Under the pieces are notes generated by a model. That model worked only from the letters and a program-made list of their open reading frames with translations, did not search any database and was not told the origin of the DNA. From Rhodococcus sp. (in: high G+C Gram-positive bacteria) (GTDB lineage: Bacteria > Actinomycetota > Actinomycetes > Mycobacteriales > Mycobacteriaceae): a stretch of DNA of 64,000 nt. Shown here in pieces: positions 24,451-37,931 of this stretch (position 1 is its first letter; each line of letters opens with the position of its first letter). Made by a program: the position numbers and the translations under genes. The stretch is taken from NCBI RefSeq assembly GCF_023264675.1, contig NZ_JAHFVG010000005.1, forward strand, positions 62,001 through 126,000. Reading direction: 5' to 3'.

Positions 24451-25308
24451 TCAGGCGTCGCGTGCCGCGTCGTTCCAGGTGACGGACACTCCGCGGGTGG
24501 ACAGCCATTCGGCGGGATCTACCTTGACGCCGGACGGGTCGTGCACCTCGAAATGCAGATGTGGGCCGGTCGATTCGCCTCGATTGCCGACCGTCGCGAT
24601 CTGTTGGCCTGCCGTGACCTGCTGCCCTTCGGCCACCGAGTAGGTGTCGACGTGGCCGTAGATGGTTTCGGTTCCGTCGGCGTGCTTGACCTTGACCCAC
24701 AGACCGAAACCCGATGCGGGTCCGGCTGCGGTGACCACGCCGTCCGCGGCTGCCAGGATCGGAGTTCCCATCGGAGCGGCGATATCGAGACCGCCGTGGT
24801 GCGCTCCCCACCGCGACCCGAAGTTGGAGGTGAGCACGCCGGACACCGGCTGCACCACTTTGTCCTTGATCGGCGACAGGCTCTTGATCAGGTCCTGCGC
24901 GGCCTTGCCCACATCGGGAAGCCCGAGAGCCGGAAGCTCGGAAGTGTCCGGAATTTCCACGCCCGGTGGAAGCTGGAAGTTCCCCGGCAGCCCGACGCCC
25001 TGAGGAAGTCCGACACCCTGAGGAAGCCCTAGCCCGGCGGGCAGCTGGATCCCGCCGGGGAGCAGATTCTGGGGAACCTCGAACGGCAGTCCTGCAGTCG
25101 GAGCCTCGGGAGCAGGCGCGGGAGCAGCGGTCGCTGTTCCGGTGCCGATCTGAGCGGCGCCCGCCACTATCGCTCCGGTGGCCACGACAATGGTCGCAGC
25201 TCGCAGTCCGGTGTCCTTCGACTCGTCTTTCGCCCGGTGCCGCCCGCGCGGGGCAGTCGTATCTGTTTCGGCCGGAACGTAAATGTTCGACCGCCGGTGG
25301 GCTCCCAC
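24451..25308 (-). CDS. M23-family peptidoglycan endopeptidase
   Basis: A 285-residue protein if started at GTG 25308, preferred because GAGG lies 8 bases upstream; a longer 319-residue start is open. A basic N-terminus (RGRHRAKDESKD) and hydrophobic segment (about 36-56) ending at ATAAPAPAP look like a signal peptide or anchor. A Pro/Gly/Leu-rich linker follows, with a repeat LPQGVGLPQGVGLPG (about 95-109). The C-terminal LytM domain is intact: HGGLD (His171, Asp175) and GPHLHFEV (His250, His252). It probably cuts stem-peptide cross-links in the wall. It is monocistronic between glnD and ffh. Confidence 0.9.
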   Translation of the reverse strand: MGAHRRSNIYVPAETDTTAPRGRHRAKDESKDTGLRAATIVVATGAIVAGAAQIGTGTATAAPAPAPEAPTAGLPFEVPQNLLPGGIQLPAGLGLPQGVGLPQGVGLPGNFQLPPGVEIPDTSELPALGLPDVGKAAQDLIKSLSPIKDKVVQPVSGVLTSNFGSRWGAHHGGLDIAAPMGTPILAAADGVVTAAGPASGFGLWVKVKHADGTETIYGHVDTYSVAEGQQVTAGQQIATVGNRGESTGPHLHFEVHDPSGVKVDPAEWLSTRGVSVTWNDAARDA

Positions 25309-25528
25309 AGTTAGTACCTCATCAGTCGTCGGCGAGGCATCTCGAACCACCGCATATGTCGAACTACCGCACATGCGCGTTGTTCGGAGAACCGTTGCGC
25401 TCTCGTTCACAAGTTTGTTCCTGCGGCGAGAAACGTAACAAAACGATCTCGCCCGAGAGCACCGTAACCGAATCTTTATGAAATTTCACAAGTCGGGTTC
25501 GGGAACAACGCCGTCGACCGCGACCCCG

Positions 25529-28445
<2,917 letters not shown>

Positions 28446-28459
28446 CTATCTCTACCCTG

Positions 28460-29764
28460 TCAGGCGAAGTCGTACGCAGTCTCGGCGTGTTCTGCCTCGT
28501 CGATGCCGTTCGCTTCTTCTTCTTCCGATACACGCCAGCCGAGGGGCTTGAGCGCGAAGGCGATGACCGCGGTGACGATTGCGGTGAAGACGAGGGCGGA
28601 CAGCGCGATGATGATCTGAACGACGAGCTGCTTGTAGTCACCACCGTAGAACAGGCCGGTCTCGGAACCGAGGAAGCCGATGCCGATCGTGCCCCAGAGT
28701 CCTGCGACAAGGTGGACGCCGACGACGTCGAGCGAGTCGTCGTAACCGAACTTGAACTTGAGGCCGACAGCCAGCGCGGAGAGCACACCGGCAATGACTC
28801 CGAGGATCATCGAACCCACCGGGGTGAGTGCGCCGGCGGCAGGGGTGATGGCCACGAGGCCGGCGACGATGCCGGAGGCAGCACCGAGGCTGGTGGCGTG
28901 TCCGTCACGGATACGCTCGGTGATCAACCATCCTGCGATTGCCGCAGCCGTCGCCGCCGTCGTGTTGACCCAGGCCAGGCCCGCGATACCGTCGGCAGCG
29001 AAAGCCGAACCAGCGTTGAATCCGAACCAGCCGAACCACAGAAGCGCCGCGCCGAGCATGACGAACGGAAGGTTGTGTGGGCGGAACGCGATCTTTCCGA
29101 AGCCCGCGCGCTTGCCGATGATGACAGCGAGGACGAGACCGGCGATACCGGCGTTGATGTGCACCACGGTGCCGCCGGCGAAGTCGATCGGGGCGACCGA
29201 GGCCACGAGACCACCGTCACCGTCGTCCGTCGTACCGAAGACCTTTGCTGCGATGCCGTCTTCCGAGCCCGACAGCAGGCCGCCGCCCCACACCATGTGG
29301 GCGAGCGGGAAGTAGGCGAGAGTGACCCAGATGCCGGCGAAGGCGAGCCAGGTTCCGTACTTGACACGACCAGCGATCGAGCCGGAGATGAGTGCGACGG
29401 TGATGATCGCGAACGTCACCTGGAAAGCGACGTCGATGATGTTGGCGTATCCCCACGCACCGGCGATGAAATTGCCGTCGGCGTCGGTGATCGAATCCTT
29501 GAGTCCGAAGAACTCGAAGGGGTTGGCGAAGACTCCGCCGATGTTCTCGGTGCCGTACGACATCGACCAGCCCCACAGGACGTAGATGATCGCTACGACG
29601 CACATGGATCCGAACGACATCATCATCATGTTCAAAACTGACTTCTGCTGCGACATACCGCCGTAGAAGAACGCCAGACCCGGCGTCATCAGCAGTACCA
29701 GTGATGCTGCGATCAGCATCCACGCGGCGTTGCCGGAGTTGGCCAACATATCCTCGGGACTCAC
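28460..29764 (-). CDS. amtB: Ammonium transporter
   Basis: A 434-residue Amt/Rh-family channel for ammonium uptake. About eleven membrane helices are visible; family motifs include LMTPGLAFFYGGM and DFAGGTVVHINAGIAGLV with the pore-lining histidine (the second pore histidine should be near the SLDVVGVHLVAGLWGTIG segment). The start is GTG 29764 with GGAGG 7 bases upstream; the frame is open 16 codons further. A GlnR-type operator lies 65-100 bases upstream. First gene of amtB-glnB-glnD. Confidence 0.97.
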   Translation of the reverse strand: MSPEDMLANSGNAAWMLIAASLVLLMTPGLAFFYGGMSQQKSVLNMMMMSFGSMCVVAIIYVLWGWSMSYGTENIGGVFANPFEFFGLKDSITDADGNFIAGAWGYANIIDVAFQVTFAIITVALISGSIAGRVKYGTWLAFAGIWVTLAYFPLAHMVWGGGLLSGSEDGIAAKVFGTTDDGDGGLVASVAPIDFAGGTVVHINAGIAGLVLAVIIGKRAGFGKIAFRPHNLPFVMLGAALLWFGWFGFNAGSAFAADGIAGLAWVNTTAATAAAIAGWLITERIRDGHATSLGAASGIVAGLVAITPAAGALTPVGSMILGVIAGVLSALAVGLKFKFGYDDSLDVVGVHLVAGLWGTIGIGFLGSETGLFYGGDYKQLVVQIIIALSALVFTAIVTAVIAFALKPLGWRVSEEEEANGIDEAEHAETAYDFA

Positions 29765-29828
29765 GTACACCCTCCATTCTCCTGCGCACCGGTTGGTTCG
29801 CCGTTGAGACAAAGAGTGGTTTCACAAA

Positions 29829-29866
29829 GTTTCATCGATGACACTCTGGTGTTTCGCTCATGTGAA
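29829..29866 (-). promoter_or_regulatory. GlnR-type operator upstream of amtB
   Basis: On the minus strand four half-sites sit at exact 6-base spacing: TTCAC (29862-29866), GAAAC (29851-29855), GTGTC (29840-29844), GAAAC (29829-29833). This is the remembered actinobacterial GlnR pattern gTnAC-n6-GaAAC repeated twice, with both GAAAC halves perfect. It fits nitrogen-limitation control of amtB-glnB-glnD. The remainder of the 323-base gap to ftsY (29867-30087) contains no convincing gene or hairpin. Confidence 0.75.
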
Positions 29867-30087
29867 CGCATGGGCAGAAACTGTTGCTAAAAGATTTCGT
29901 GCAGGGGCTTAGCAAAATGACCGAAGTGCGAGGAACCCGATTTTCGGCGATTCGACGACTCATCGGTCGGGTCCGTCCGGTTTGCCCATTACCTTCCGCG
30001 GTCCAACTCGGCTGATACCAGCGAGACGGATGTGGCGATTCGAGATCGGTTCGTGATCTCGAATCGTCCTCCGGGACCACAGGGAAG

Positions 30088-31452
30088 TCAGCCCAACAAA
30101 GCGTCCACGAATGCTTCCGGCTCGAACGGCGCCAGATCGTCGGCGCCCTCGCCGAGCCCGACCAACTTCACCGGGACTCCGAGTTCGCGTTGAACCTGGA
30201 AGACGATGCCGCCCTTGGCAGTGCCGTCGAGCTTGGTCAGCACCACACCGGTGATGTTCACGACCTCGGCGAACACTCGCGCCTGGGTCAGGCCGTTCTG
30301 GCCGACCGTTGCGTCGAGCACCAACAGAACGTCGTCCACGCGGGCCTTCTTCTCGATGACGCGTTTGACCTTGCCGAGCTCGTCCATCAGACCCGACTTC
30401 GTGTGCAGTCGACCAGCGGTGTCCACGACGACCACGTCGACGCCCTGCTCGATCCCCTTCGCTACCGAATCGAACGCAACAGCAGCCGGATCGGCGCCTT
30501 CCTTGCCGCGCACCACTTCGGCTCCCACACGTTCGGCCCAGGTCTGCAGCTGATCGGCGGCCGCGGCGCGGAACGTGTCGGCGGCGCCGAGCAGTACCCG
30601 TCGACCGTCCGCGACGAGAACACGAGCCAACTTGCCCGTCGTCGTCGTTTTTCCAGTCCCGTTGACACCGACGACGAGAAGTACCGCCGGCGTCCCATCG
30701 TGTGGCAACGCCCTGATCGAGCGGTCGAACTCCGGGTGCAATTGGGAGATCAAGATCTCGCGCAACAGAGCACGAGCATCCGCCTCGGTGCGAATACTGC
30801 GCGACGCCATCTGCTGGCGCAGCGCCGTCATGATCTCTTGCGTCGTCGACGAACCGAGATCCGCGATCAGCAGAGTGTCCTCGACCTCTTCCCAGGAATC
30901 CTCGTCGAGATCACCACCGCCGAGCAGGCCGAGCAAACTCTTGCCCACTGCCGACTGCGAGCGGGACAACCGTCCGCGCAGCCGGTCCAGACGACCGTCC
31001 GTCGGCGCGATCTCGTCGAGAACCGGGCGCGACGGCGCAGGCTGGGACTCCGGGATCGGCTGTGGTTCAGGTGCCGGAGTCGGCTCTGGTTCGGGCTCCG
31101 GTTCCGGAGTCGGCTCTGGTTCGGGCTCCGGTTCCGGAGAAGGCGCAGGCTCAGGTGTCGGCGCAGGCTCAGGTGTCGGGGTAGGGGTCGGTGTCGGAGT
31201 AGGGGTCGGTGTCGATGCCGGCTCGGGCGCGGGTACGAGATCCGGTTCGGCGGTCGCAGTCCCTTGACTGAACGAGAATCCGCTACCGGCCTTGTAGCCG
31301 CCGGACCGATCCTTCTTGCCTTCTTCGATCGTCGGCGTTTCCGGCGCCTTCAGCGACACTCGGCGGCGGCGCGACAGTACGAGACCGACGACCAATCCGA
31401 CGATGAGGATGGCCAGAACGGCCGCAACGATGATCCAGGCTTGGGTACTCAC
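30088..31452 (-). CDS. ftsY: Signal recognition particle receptor FtsY
   Basis: A 454-residue SRP receptor GTPase. A single N-terminal membrane helix ([21 protein letters not shown], about 2-25) anchors it, unlike E. coli FtsY but as in other actinobacteria. A long, acidic Pro/Glu/Thr repeat follows (about 75-150; [11 protein letters not shown] and [15 protein letters not shown]), encoded by tandem DNA repeats. The NG domain has [29 protein letters not shown] and [10 protein letters not shown]. It pairs with Ffh to deliver membrane proteins. It lies 73 bases after smc. Confidence 0.96.
   Translation of the reverse strand: MSTQAWIIVAAVLAILIVGLVVGLVLSRRRRVSLKAPETPTIEEGKKDRSGGYKAGSGFSFSQGTATAEPDLVPAPEPASTPTPTPTPTPTPTPEPAPTPEPAPSPEPEPEPEPTPEPEPEPEPTPAPEPQPIPESQPAPSRPVLDEIAPTDGRLDRLRGRLSRSQSAVGKSLLGLLGGGDLDEDSWEEVEDTLLIADLGSSTTQEIMTALRQQMASRSIRTEADARALLREILISQLHPEFDRSIRALPHDGTPAVLLVVGVNGTGKTTTTGKLARVLVADGRRVLLGAADTFRAAAADQLQTWAERVGAEVVRGKEGADPAAVAFDSVAKGIEQGVDVVVVDTAGRLHTKSGLMDELGKVKRVIEKKARVDDVLLVLDATVGQNGLTQARVFAEVVNITGVVLTKLDGTAKGGIVFQVQRELGVPVKLVGLGEGADDLAPFEPEAFVDALLG
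31080..31139. repeat. Tandem 30-bp duplication within ftsY
   Basis: Two exact copies of a 30-base unit (beginning TCGGCTCTGGTTCGGGCTCC) lie head to tail, and shorter imperfect repeats continue to about 31210. They encode the Pro/Glu linker and keep the frame, so copy number can vary without disrupting FtsY. Confidence 0.9.
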
Positions 31453-31525
31453 GTAGCCATCCTGTCAGGACGGCGCGTTCTGCACTCGATCACCCTGACG
31501 ACACCTCGTGGGCGGCATCACAGAA

Positions 31526-34500
31526 TCAGGTGGTCGGGACCGAAGATTTCTCGGCAACCTCGGAACGCTCGACCACTGCGTCGTCCGAGGCTTCAGCGTC
31601 GTCCGAGGCTTCAGCGTCGTCCGAGGCTTCAGCGTCCAAGGCGTCGTCGTCGACCGTGGCACTGCCGATCGTCTCCACCCGGTTCCGGTTGAGGCGTTGG
31701 GAAATCACGGTCGTGATGCCGTCGCCGCGCATCGATACTCCGTACAGCGCGTCGGCAACTTCCATCGTCGGCTTCTGGTGAGTGATGACGATCAGCTGCG
31801 ACTTCTCGCGAAGTTGCTCGAACAGCCCGATCAAGCGACGCAGGTTGGTGTCGTCGAGAGCCGCCTCGACCTCGTCCATGACGTAGAAGGGAGAGGGTCG
31901 TGCTCGGAAGATCGCCACGAGCATCGCCACTGCGGTGAGTGATTTCTCGCCACCGGACAGGAGGGACAACCGCTTGACTTTCTTACCCGGCGGCCTCGCC
32001 TCGACCTCGATGCCGGTGGTGAGCATGTCCCCCGGTTCCGTCAGAATCAACCTGCCTTCGCCGCCGGGGAAGAGCTTCGCGAATACCTGCGTGAACTCTC
32101 GCTCGACGTCGACCCAGGCGTCGGTGAACACCTGCAGGATGCGTTCGTCGACGTCCGCGACGACCTCGAGCAGGTCCTTCCTGGCCGACTTGACGTCCTC
32201 GAGCTGAGTCGAGAGAAAGTTGTATCGCTCTTCCAGAGCGGCGAACTCTTCGAGTGCGAGTGGGTTGACTCGCCCGAGCGTCGCAAGGTCCCGCTCGGCT
32301 CGTTTGGCTCGCTTCTCCTGAGTGATGCGGTCGAACGGTATCGGTGCGGGCGCGATCACCTGCTCGCCTCGTTCTTTCGCTGCCTCGTACTCGGAGATCT
32401 CCAGTTCGGTCGGTGGAAGGGCAACGTCGGGCCCGTACTCGGCGATCAGATCGTCCAGCCCGATGCCGTGTTGTTCGAGAATCGTCGCTTCCAGTTGCTC
32501 GATCCGCAGTGCTGCCTGCGCACGCGCGACCTCGTCGCGGTGCACGGCGTCGGTGATGGATGCCAACTGGCCCTGCAGGGCTCGAACTTGTTCCTTGACG
32601 CGATCCAGCTCGGCGGTGGTGTTCGCACGTTGCGCGGACAGCTCGTCGCGTCGAGCCGCTGCGGCAGTGACCACCATCGCCAGTCGCTCGGCGAGACGCG
32701 TACCCGCCGACACGACCGATTCGGCCACGGCAGCGGCGTGGCGGCGCGCCACCATCTCCCGCTCGGCTCGCTGGCGTGACTCTCGCTCTGCCCGCGCCGC
32801 GCGACGAAGCGAGTCCGCTTTGCCTCGCAACGCTTGGGCTCGCTCCTCCGCGGTCCTGACACCCAGGCGGGCTTCGACTTCCACGGACCGGACCTCGGTC
32901 AGCGCGGCGGCGGCGGTTTCACGGGCGAGGGTCGAGTCGTCGGAGTCGTGTACATCGGAACCCGACTGCTCGTCCTCGGCCATCCGAAGTCGCTCTTCGA
33001 GCTCGGCGAGTGCACCGAGCGCCTCTTCGCGCCCGCTCTCGGCTACGGTTCGCTGCTCGGTCAACCTGGCCGATTCACCGTGGGCCGACCGCGCCAGCTG
33101 CCCGAGTCGGCCGAGCTGCTCGTACACCGCCGACATCGCCGCGTCCGATTCGTTGAGCGCGGCGAGAGCCTGCTCGGCGGATTCCTTTCGGTCCGTCTGC
33201 TCGGCGAGCGCACCCGACAATGCGGCTTCCAGCTCGGCCGATCGTCGTTCGGCGGCAGCGAGTTCGACAGCGGACGTGTCGATGGCGGCTTGGACTTCGA
33301 GGGTGCTCGGCCGCCGATCCGAACCGCCGGACAGCCACCCCGAATCGACGAAGTCTCCGGCTTTGGTGACGGCTCGAACTCCTGGCACGGCCCGAACGAG
33401 TGATTCTGCATCATCGACGGTGGCTACGACCGCCGTGTCGCCGAGCAACGCCTGCATCGAGCCTGCGAGTGATTCCGGGTAGCCGACCAACTCGATCGCC
33501 CACCGCGCGCCCTCCGGCAACGAGACGGTTCGAGACGGCGGCGGTACCGCGCCGTCGAACACGATCGCCGCACGACCTCCGTCCGAATTACGCAGCGCGA
33601 GAACCGCATCCCGTGCGCCGACAAAAGTCTCGGCATGTGCTGCGTCTGCGGCGGGACCCATCACCACCGCGATCGCCACGTCGTACCCGTCCTCAACGGT
33701 GATCTTCTCGGCAAGCAGTCCCGTGACGCCTGGCTGCCCGTTCTCGAGCAGCCACCCGGCGCCGTCCTTGCGCTCGAGACCCATCGTGAGAGCTTCGATT
33801 CGAGCTTGGAACGATGCGACCTTCTTACCCGCGACACGGTCCTCGTTCTGCAACTCGGTGACCCGGGCATCGGCACTTCGCAGTGCCGCCACGGCGCGTT
33901 CGTAGTGCGTGTCCAGACTCAGCTCGCTCGCGTCGAGACCGGAGATCTGATCCTGCACGCTCTCGAACTCGGTCTGGGCGTGGTCGCCTCGCTCTCGCGC
34001 CTCTTCGATCGCCACGGTCAGCCGAGCGACTTCGGCATCGATGGAGTCAGCCTTCGTCCGATATGTATCGACCTGCCCGGACAGTCTCGCGAATCCTTCG
34101 CGCCTGTCCGCAACGGCACGCACGGCGGCCATGTGCGCGCGCTCGGCCTCAGCCGCGGCAGCTTCGCGTTCGACCAATTGGTCGCGAGCCACCTCGAGTG
34201 ATTCGCGCGCGATCTCGACAGCTTCGACGAGTTCCAGTTCCTCCTCCGCGACGCGTTCGGCCTGCTGGTCGAGCTCGTCGGGGTCCTGTCCTCGCCCACC
34301 GGTCGGAGCCGAATCGAGATGGCGCGCGCGCTCGGTGGCGATGCGGACAGTGGCGTTGACTCGTTCGGCGAGCGCGGAGAGTTGAAACCACGTCTGCCCG
34401 GCAGCTTCGGCGCTCGGAGTCAACCGGGCAACCGATTGCTCCAGTTCACCGAGCGCGACGTTGCCTGCCTCCAGCGTGTCCTGAACGGCCGCATACTGCT

Positions 34501-35257
34501 CACGTGCCGCGGCCTCGTCCTGAGTCTGATTCGCGAATTCCTCACGCCGCGCGACGAGGTCGTCGGCGGCGAGGCGTAGCCGTGCGTCCCGAAGGTCTGC
34601 CTGCACGGTCTGGGCTCGACGCGCCACTTCGGCTTGCCTGCCGAGCGGCTTGAGCTGGCGCCTGAGCTCCGAGGTGAGGTCACTGAGCCGCGCGAGATTT
34701 GCCTGCATCGCGTCGAGCTTGCGTACTGCCTTTTCTTTGCGTTTCCGGTGTTTCAGTACGCCCGCGGCTTCTTCGATGAAGGCGCGCCGGTCCTCGGGCC
34801 GCGACTCGAGGATGGCGGCGAGCCGCCCCTGACCGACGATCACGTGCATTTCGCGTCCGATGCCGGAGTCGCTGAGCAACTCCTGCACGTCCATCAGTCG
34901 GCACGAGTTGCCGTTGATCTCGTACTCGCCTGCTCCATCTCGAAACATGCGGCGCGTGATGGACACTTCGGTGTAGTCGATGGGGAGGGCACCGTCGGTG
35001 TTGTCGATCGTCAGCGTCACTTCGGCCCGACCGAGCGGCGCGCGGCCCGAAGTGCCGGCAAAGATGACATCTTCCATCTTGCCGCCGCGAAGTGCCTTGG
35101 CGCCCTGCTCGCCCATCACCCAGGTCAGAGCATCGACGACATTCGATTTCCCGGATCCGTTCGGCCCGACCACACAGGTGATGCCCGGCTCGAATCGAAG
35201 AGTCGTCGACGATGCAAAGGACTTGAAGCCCTTGAGCGTCAGACTCTTGAGATGCAT
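31526..35257 (-). CDS. smc: Chromosome segregation protein SMC
   Basis: A 1243-residue SMC ATPase that with ScpA/B loops and organises DNA. Walker A is [17 protein letters not shown] (31-47). A long coiled coil, hinge domain (about 500-670), second coiled coil and the C-terminal ABC head follow, with signature [15 protein letters not shown] and Walker [17 protein letters not shown]. The C-terminus carries an extra acidic tail of three tandem copies of EASDDA encoded by an 18-bp repeat. It is slightly longer than usual (about 1190-1205) mainly because of this tail. Followed by ftsY, as in most bacteria. Confidence 0.98.
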   Translation of the reverse strand: MHLKSLTLKGFKSFASSTTLRFEPGITCVVGPNGSGKSNVVDALTWVMGEQGAKALRGGKMEDVIFAGTSGRAPLGRAEVTLTIDNTDGALPIDYTEVSITRRMFRDGAGEYEINGNSCRLMDVQELLSDSGIGREMHVIVGQGRLAAILESRPEDRRAFIEEAAGVLKHRKRKEKAVRKLDAMQANLARLSDLTSELRRQLKPLGRQAEVARRAQTVQADLRDARLRLAADDLVARREEFANQTQDEAAAREQYAAVQDTLEAGNVALGELEQSVARLTPSAEAAGQTWFQLSALAERVNATVRIATERARHLDSAPTGGRGQDPDELDQQAERVAEEELELVEAVEIARESLEVARDQLVEREAAAAEAERAHMAAVRAVADRREGFARLSGQVDTYRTKADSIDAEVARLTVAIEEARERGDHAQTEFESVQDQISGLDASELSLDTHYERAVAALRSADARVTELQNEDRVAGKKVASFQARIEALTMGLERKDGAGWLLENGQPGVTGLLAEKITVEDGYDVAIAVVMGPAADAAHAETFVGARDAVLALRNSDGGRAAIVFDGAVPPPSRTVSLPEGARWAIELVGYPESLAGSMQALLGDTAVVATVDDAESLVRAVPGVRAVTKAGDFVDSGWLSGGSDRRPSTLEVQAAIDTSAVELAAAERRSAELEAALSGALAEQTDRKESAEQALAALNESDAAMSAVYEQLGRLGQLARSAHGESARLTEQRTVAESGREEALGALAELEERLRMAEDEQSGSDVHDSDDSTLARETAAAALTEVRSVEVEARLGVRTAEERAQALRGKADSLRRAARAERESRQRAEREMVARRHAAAVAESVVSAGTRLAERLAMVVTAAAARRDELSAQRANTTAELDRVKEQVRALQGQLASITDAVHRDEVARAQAALRIEQLEATILEQHGIGLDDLIAEYGPDVALPPTELEISEYEAAKERGEQVIAPAPIPFDRITQEKRAKRAERDLATLGRVNPLALEEFAALEERYNFLSTQLEDVKSARKDLLEVVADVDERILQVFTDAWVDVEREFTQVFAKLFPGGEGRLILTEPGDMLTTGIEVEARPPGKKVKRLSLLSGGEKSLTAVAMLVAIFRARPSPFYVMDEVEAALDDTNLRRLIGLFEQLREKSQLIVITHQKPTMEVADALYGVSMRGDGITTVISQRLNRNRVETIGSATVDDDALDAEASDDAEASDDAEASDDAVVERSEVAEKSSVPTT
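31578..31631. repeat. 18-bp tandem repeat in the smc 3-prime end
   Basis: Three exact head-to-tail copies of GCGTCGTCCGAGGCTTCA encode the repeating acidic hexapeptide of the SMC tail. The unit is divisible by three, so expansions would be in frame. Confidence 0.9.
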
Positions 35258-35397
35258 GGCGTTCGAGACTACCGGGTGAGCGCGGCGCGGGCGTGCTCAC
35301 ACCCACCGTCACGGTTCGGTAACTGTCCTGGGTGAGTTCTCGGGGTGCCTGCATGCCCGGACTTCGCTTTCGGTGAGCGCACCTCCGACATCGAGCG

Positions 35398-35703
35398 TCA
35401 GCGTTCGACGAAACCCGTGATTCCGCCTCGGGGCGAATCCCACGTCTCGACCACCAGCGATACCGAACCCGGCGTCGTGTCGCTACGCAACAGCGTCAAC
35501 AGTCCCTCGAGCTGATCCCGCTCCCCCTCGGCGACGACCAGGACGCGGCCGTCGGCATGATTGGTGGCCGAGCCGACCAGTCCGAGCTCGAGCGCCCGAG
35601 AGCGCGTCCACCACCGAAACCCGACGCCCTGGACCGTGCCGTGCACCCACGCGGTCAAACGCGCGTCGTTCTTGCGCGAGTCGTTCTCGTGTACCCCGGT
35701 CAT
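35398..35703 (-). CDS. acyP: Acylphosphatase
   Basis: A 101-residue acylphosphatase, hydrolysing acyl-phosphate bonds such as those of carbamoyl or acetyl phosphate. The active-site loop [14 protein letters not shown] provides the phosphate-binding arginine (Arg30), and [10 protein letters not shown] supplies the catalytic asparagine (Asn48). The ATG overlaps the stop of the beta-propeller gene by ATGA, so the two are coupled. It lies 140 bases upstream of smc's start region, matching Rv2922A in mycobacteria. Confidence 0.93.
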   Translation of the reverse strand: MTGVHENDSRKNDARLTAWVHGTVQGVGFRWWTRSRALELGLVGSATNHADGRVLVVAEGERDQLEGLLTLLRSDTTPGSVSLVVETWDSPRGGITGFVER

Positions 35704-36617
35704 GCGGGCGTCAGCTTTCTGACCGTTCCGTCGAAACTGGTTGCGTACAAGGATGTTCGGTCCCACCCGGAACCGCCGAACTCGACCGAACTGGTCAACG
35801 GCAGCCCGGTACCGATCACACACGAATTCCCCGTTCGTGGATCGATCCGCAGCACTCGACCGGCCAGGTTCTGGGCCAGGTAGATCTGTCCGTCCGGCCC
35901 GACAGTCATATCGTCGGAGGCAGTGAACGGCCCGAAGCCGTCCACCGGAATCTTCGTCGACGGTCCACCAGGATCATCGGCATCGAGTGCGGTGATCACG
36001 AGCACCGGATCGAAAGTGTTCGACACGTACACCGTGTCGCCGTCGATCGCGATGCCGTTTGCCGTTCCGAGATCGGTCCTGACGGAGTAGGGCTCGTTCG
36101 GGGAGTCGTGTGGAACGACGGTGAGGCCGGTCGTGGCCCCGAGATTCCGGGTGGTGAACAGATCCCCTTCCGGCGACCGAGCCAGGCCGTTGGGCATGAC
36201 CAGACCACGCGCGTAGGTCGATCGTGTTCCGGATTCGACGTCGAGCGTGTCGACGGTTCCATCGTGGGTGTCCAGCAGGCCGGCGATCGTGCCGTTTCCG
36301 GTTGCGAAGTACAGCGTGTTGCCGTCCACCACCAATCCTCCCGGCGAATTCACGTCCGCTACGGCAGTGCGTCGCTGCCCGTCGGGCATCAGTGCAGCGA
36401 TCCGTCCGGAGCCCGACAACGATGTTTCCGAGAGATACATCGTCCCGTCGGCGCCGAACGCGAGATTCTCCAACGTCCCGAAACCGGCAGCCACCGTGGA
36501 GACGATCCATGGCGAACACGGCTGTTCTGCAACGATATTCGGTGCCGCGGCAGCATTCGGGGACCCGATCAGCATGGCGCCGGCCACAGCAACCACGGCA
36601 CAGACTCCGGCGCGCAC
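35700..36617 (-). CDS. Secreted beta-propeller (SMP-30/gluconolactonase-like) protein
   Basis: A 305-residue protein with a signal peptide ([17 protein letters not shown], cleaved near PNAAAA) and repeated four-stranded propeller blades: [62 protein letters not shown] and [15 protein letters not shown]. This resembles SMP-30/strictosidine-synthase-like or NHL propellers. The function is unknown. It is wedged between acyP (4-base overlap) and the osmC-like gene (1-base gap), so it is translated with both. I do not recall it in the mycobacterial counterpart of this locus. Confidence 0.82.
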   Translation of the reverse strand: MRAGVCAVVAVAGAMLIGSPNAAAAPNIVAEQPCSPWIVSTVAAGFGTLENLAFGADGTMYLSETSLSGSGRIAALMPDGQRRTAVADVNSPGGLVVDGNTLYFATGNGTIAGLLDTHDGTVDTLDVESGTRSTYARGLVMPNGLARSPEGDLFTTRNLGATTGLTVVPHDSPNEPYSVRTDLGTANGIAIDGDTVYVSNTFDPVLVITALDADDPGGPSTKIPVDGFGPFTASDDMTVGPDGQIYLAQNLAGRVLRIDPRTGNSCVIGTGLPLTSSVEFGGSGWDRTSLYATSFDGTVRKLTPA

Positions 36618-36618
36618 G

Positions 36619-37047
36619 TCAGGCGTCCACGTCGATTTCCAGGGTGACCTTGGTTCCTGCCTTCAACGTTCGCCCGACCGTGCATACCTTGTCGATGGCG
36701 CGCTCGACCACGGTCAGAAGTCTCTGCTGAGCTTCCGGATCCAGTTCACTGAGATCGAGCTTCAAGACTTCGTGCAATTCCGGATAGAGCTCGTTGTCTC
36801 GGTCGGCGGCACCGGACACCTCGATGGTGGCGTCGTAACTCTCGCCCAACCTGCGCGAGAGCGGCACGTCCGAGCTCATCCCGCTACACGCGGCGAGTGC
36901 AATCTTGAGAAGTTCGCCCGGCGTGAAGACACCGTCGACGGATTCGGACCCGATCAACACCTCGGCCCCTCGCGAGCTCTTGCCGGTGTAGCGGCGGGTT
37001 CCGGTGCGTTCGACCCAGAGGGATGTCGGTGTGCTCTCGTCAGCCAT
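36619..37047 (-). CDS. OsmC/Ohr-family peroxide reductase-like protein
   Basis: A 142-residue OsmC-family protein. These reduce organic or inorganic hydroperoxides with a cysteine pair. Cys54 in ALAACSGMSSDVP and Cys122 in IDKVCTVGRTL are at the expected positions for the redox pair. The start MADESTPTSLWVERTG is chosen over upstream codons that do not fit. It lies 17 bases after fpg and matches Rv2923c in order. Confidence 0.9.
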   Translation of the reverse strand: MADESTPTSLWVERTGTRRYTGKSSRGAEVLIGSESVDGVFTPGELLKIALAACSGMSSDVPLSRRLGESYDATIEVSGAADRDNELYPELHEVLKLDLSELDPEAQQRLLTVVERAIDKVCTVGRTLKAGTKVTLEIDVDA

Positions 37048-37064
37048 GAGAGCAGATTCTAGAG

Positions 37065-37931
37065 TCAGACCCGGGATTCGCGTGGCCTCGGCTGGCACTT
37101 CGGGCAGCTGTAGGAGGATCGGTTCATGAACTTCTCGCGTCGTATGGGGCTGCCGCAGCGCGAGCACGGCAGACCCTCCTGCCCGTAGGCATCGAGCGAA
37201 CGATCGAAGTAACCCGACTCGCCGTTGACATTGACGTAGAGAGCGTCGAACGACGTTCCGCCCTGCGCGAGTGCCTCCCCCATCACAGCCTCGGTCGCCC
37301 CGAGGAGCCTGCGCAACGCAGGCCGGGTGAGGGTGTCGGTGAGTCGATTGCCGTGAATCTTCGCGCGCCACAATGCTTCGTCGGCGTAGATGTTGCCCAC
37401 GCCGGACAGGACGGTCTGATCGAGGATGGCACGTTTGATCTCGGTGTGCTTGGCGCGCAACACAGTGACCACAGCTTCGAGGTCGAACAGGGGATCCACC
37501 GGATCGCGCGCGATATGCGCGACCGGCTCGGGGACGATCGAGCCGTCAACCTCCTCGAGCGGAGCCAACGCCCACCCGCCGAACGTACGTTGATCGACGA
37601 ACCGGAGGTCGGCACCGTTGTCGAGTCTGGCTCGAATACGGAGATGTTTCTCGTCCGGGACAGCAGGAGGTTGCACCAGCATCTGCCCGCTCATCCCGAG
37701 ATGGACGACGATTGCGACATCACGAGGCTCCAGCGGCAGCCACAGGTACTTGCCCCGACGCTCGGCCGAGGAAATGCGACGTCCACGGAGTTGCCCGATC
37801 AAATCCTTGCCGCCGGCGAAGTGCCGCCGAACTGCTCGCGGATGCAAAACATCGACCGATTGGATCGTGGTGCCGACAACGTGCGCTTCGAGTCCCCGGC
37901 GAACGACCTCGACCTCGGGGAGCTCAGGCAT
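37065..37931 (-). CDS. fpg: Formamidopyrimidine-DNA glycosylase
   Basis: A 288-residue bifunctional glycosylase/AP lyase that excises 8-oxoguanine. It starts [10 protein letters not shown] (Pro2 and Glu3 catalytic), has the H2TH region with [13 protein letters not shown] and the C-terminal zinc finger [13 protein letters not shown]...CPKC, all intact. The frame is open far upstream, but the ATG at 37931 must be the start because the processed N-terminal proline is the nucleophile. It overlaps the rnc end by 8 bases. Confidence 0.97.
   Translation of the reverse strand: MPELPEVEVVRRGLEAHVVGTTIQSVDVLHPRAVRRHFAGGKDLIGQLRGRRISSAERRGKYLWLPLEPRDVAIVVHLGMSGQMLVQPPAVPDEKHLRIRARLDNGADLRFVDQRTFGGWALAPLEEVDGSIVPEPVAHIARDPVDPLFDLEAVVTVLRAKHTEIKRAILDQTVLSGVGNIYADEALWRAKIHGNRLTDTLTRPALRRLLGATEAVMGEALAQGGTSFDALYVNVNGESGYFDRSLDAYGQEGLPCSRCGSPIRREKFMNRSSYSCPKCQPRPRESRV

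Noticed and set aside
25435-25468. Two GTAAC sequences upstream of the M23 peptidase gene, considered as an MtrA site
   Set aside because: They are 24 bases apart, unlike the close spacing I would expect for MtrA, and my memory of the consensus is not firm enough to call it.
25309-25528. Possible c-di-AMP (ydaO) riboswitch before the M23 peptidase gene
   Set aside because: A 7-bp GGCGAGA/TCTCGCC stem is present, but the conserved motifs of that riboswitch were not recognised.
30190-31692. Plus-strand open frame of 500 codons opposite ftsY
   Set aside because: Its translation is a product of the Pro/Glu repeat read antisense (Arg/Leu/Phe repeats), not a gene.
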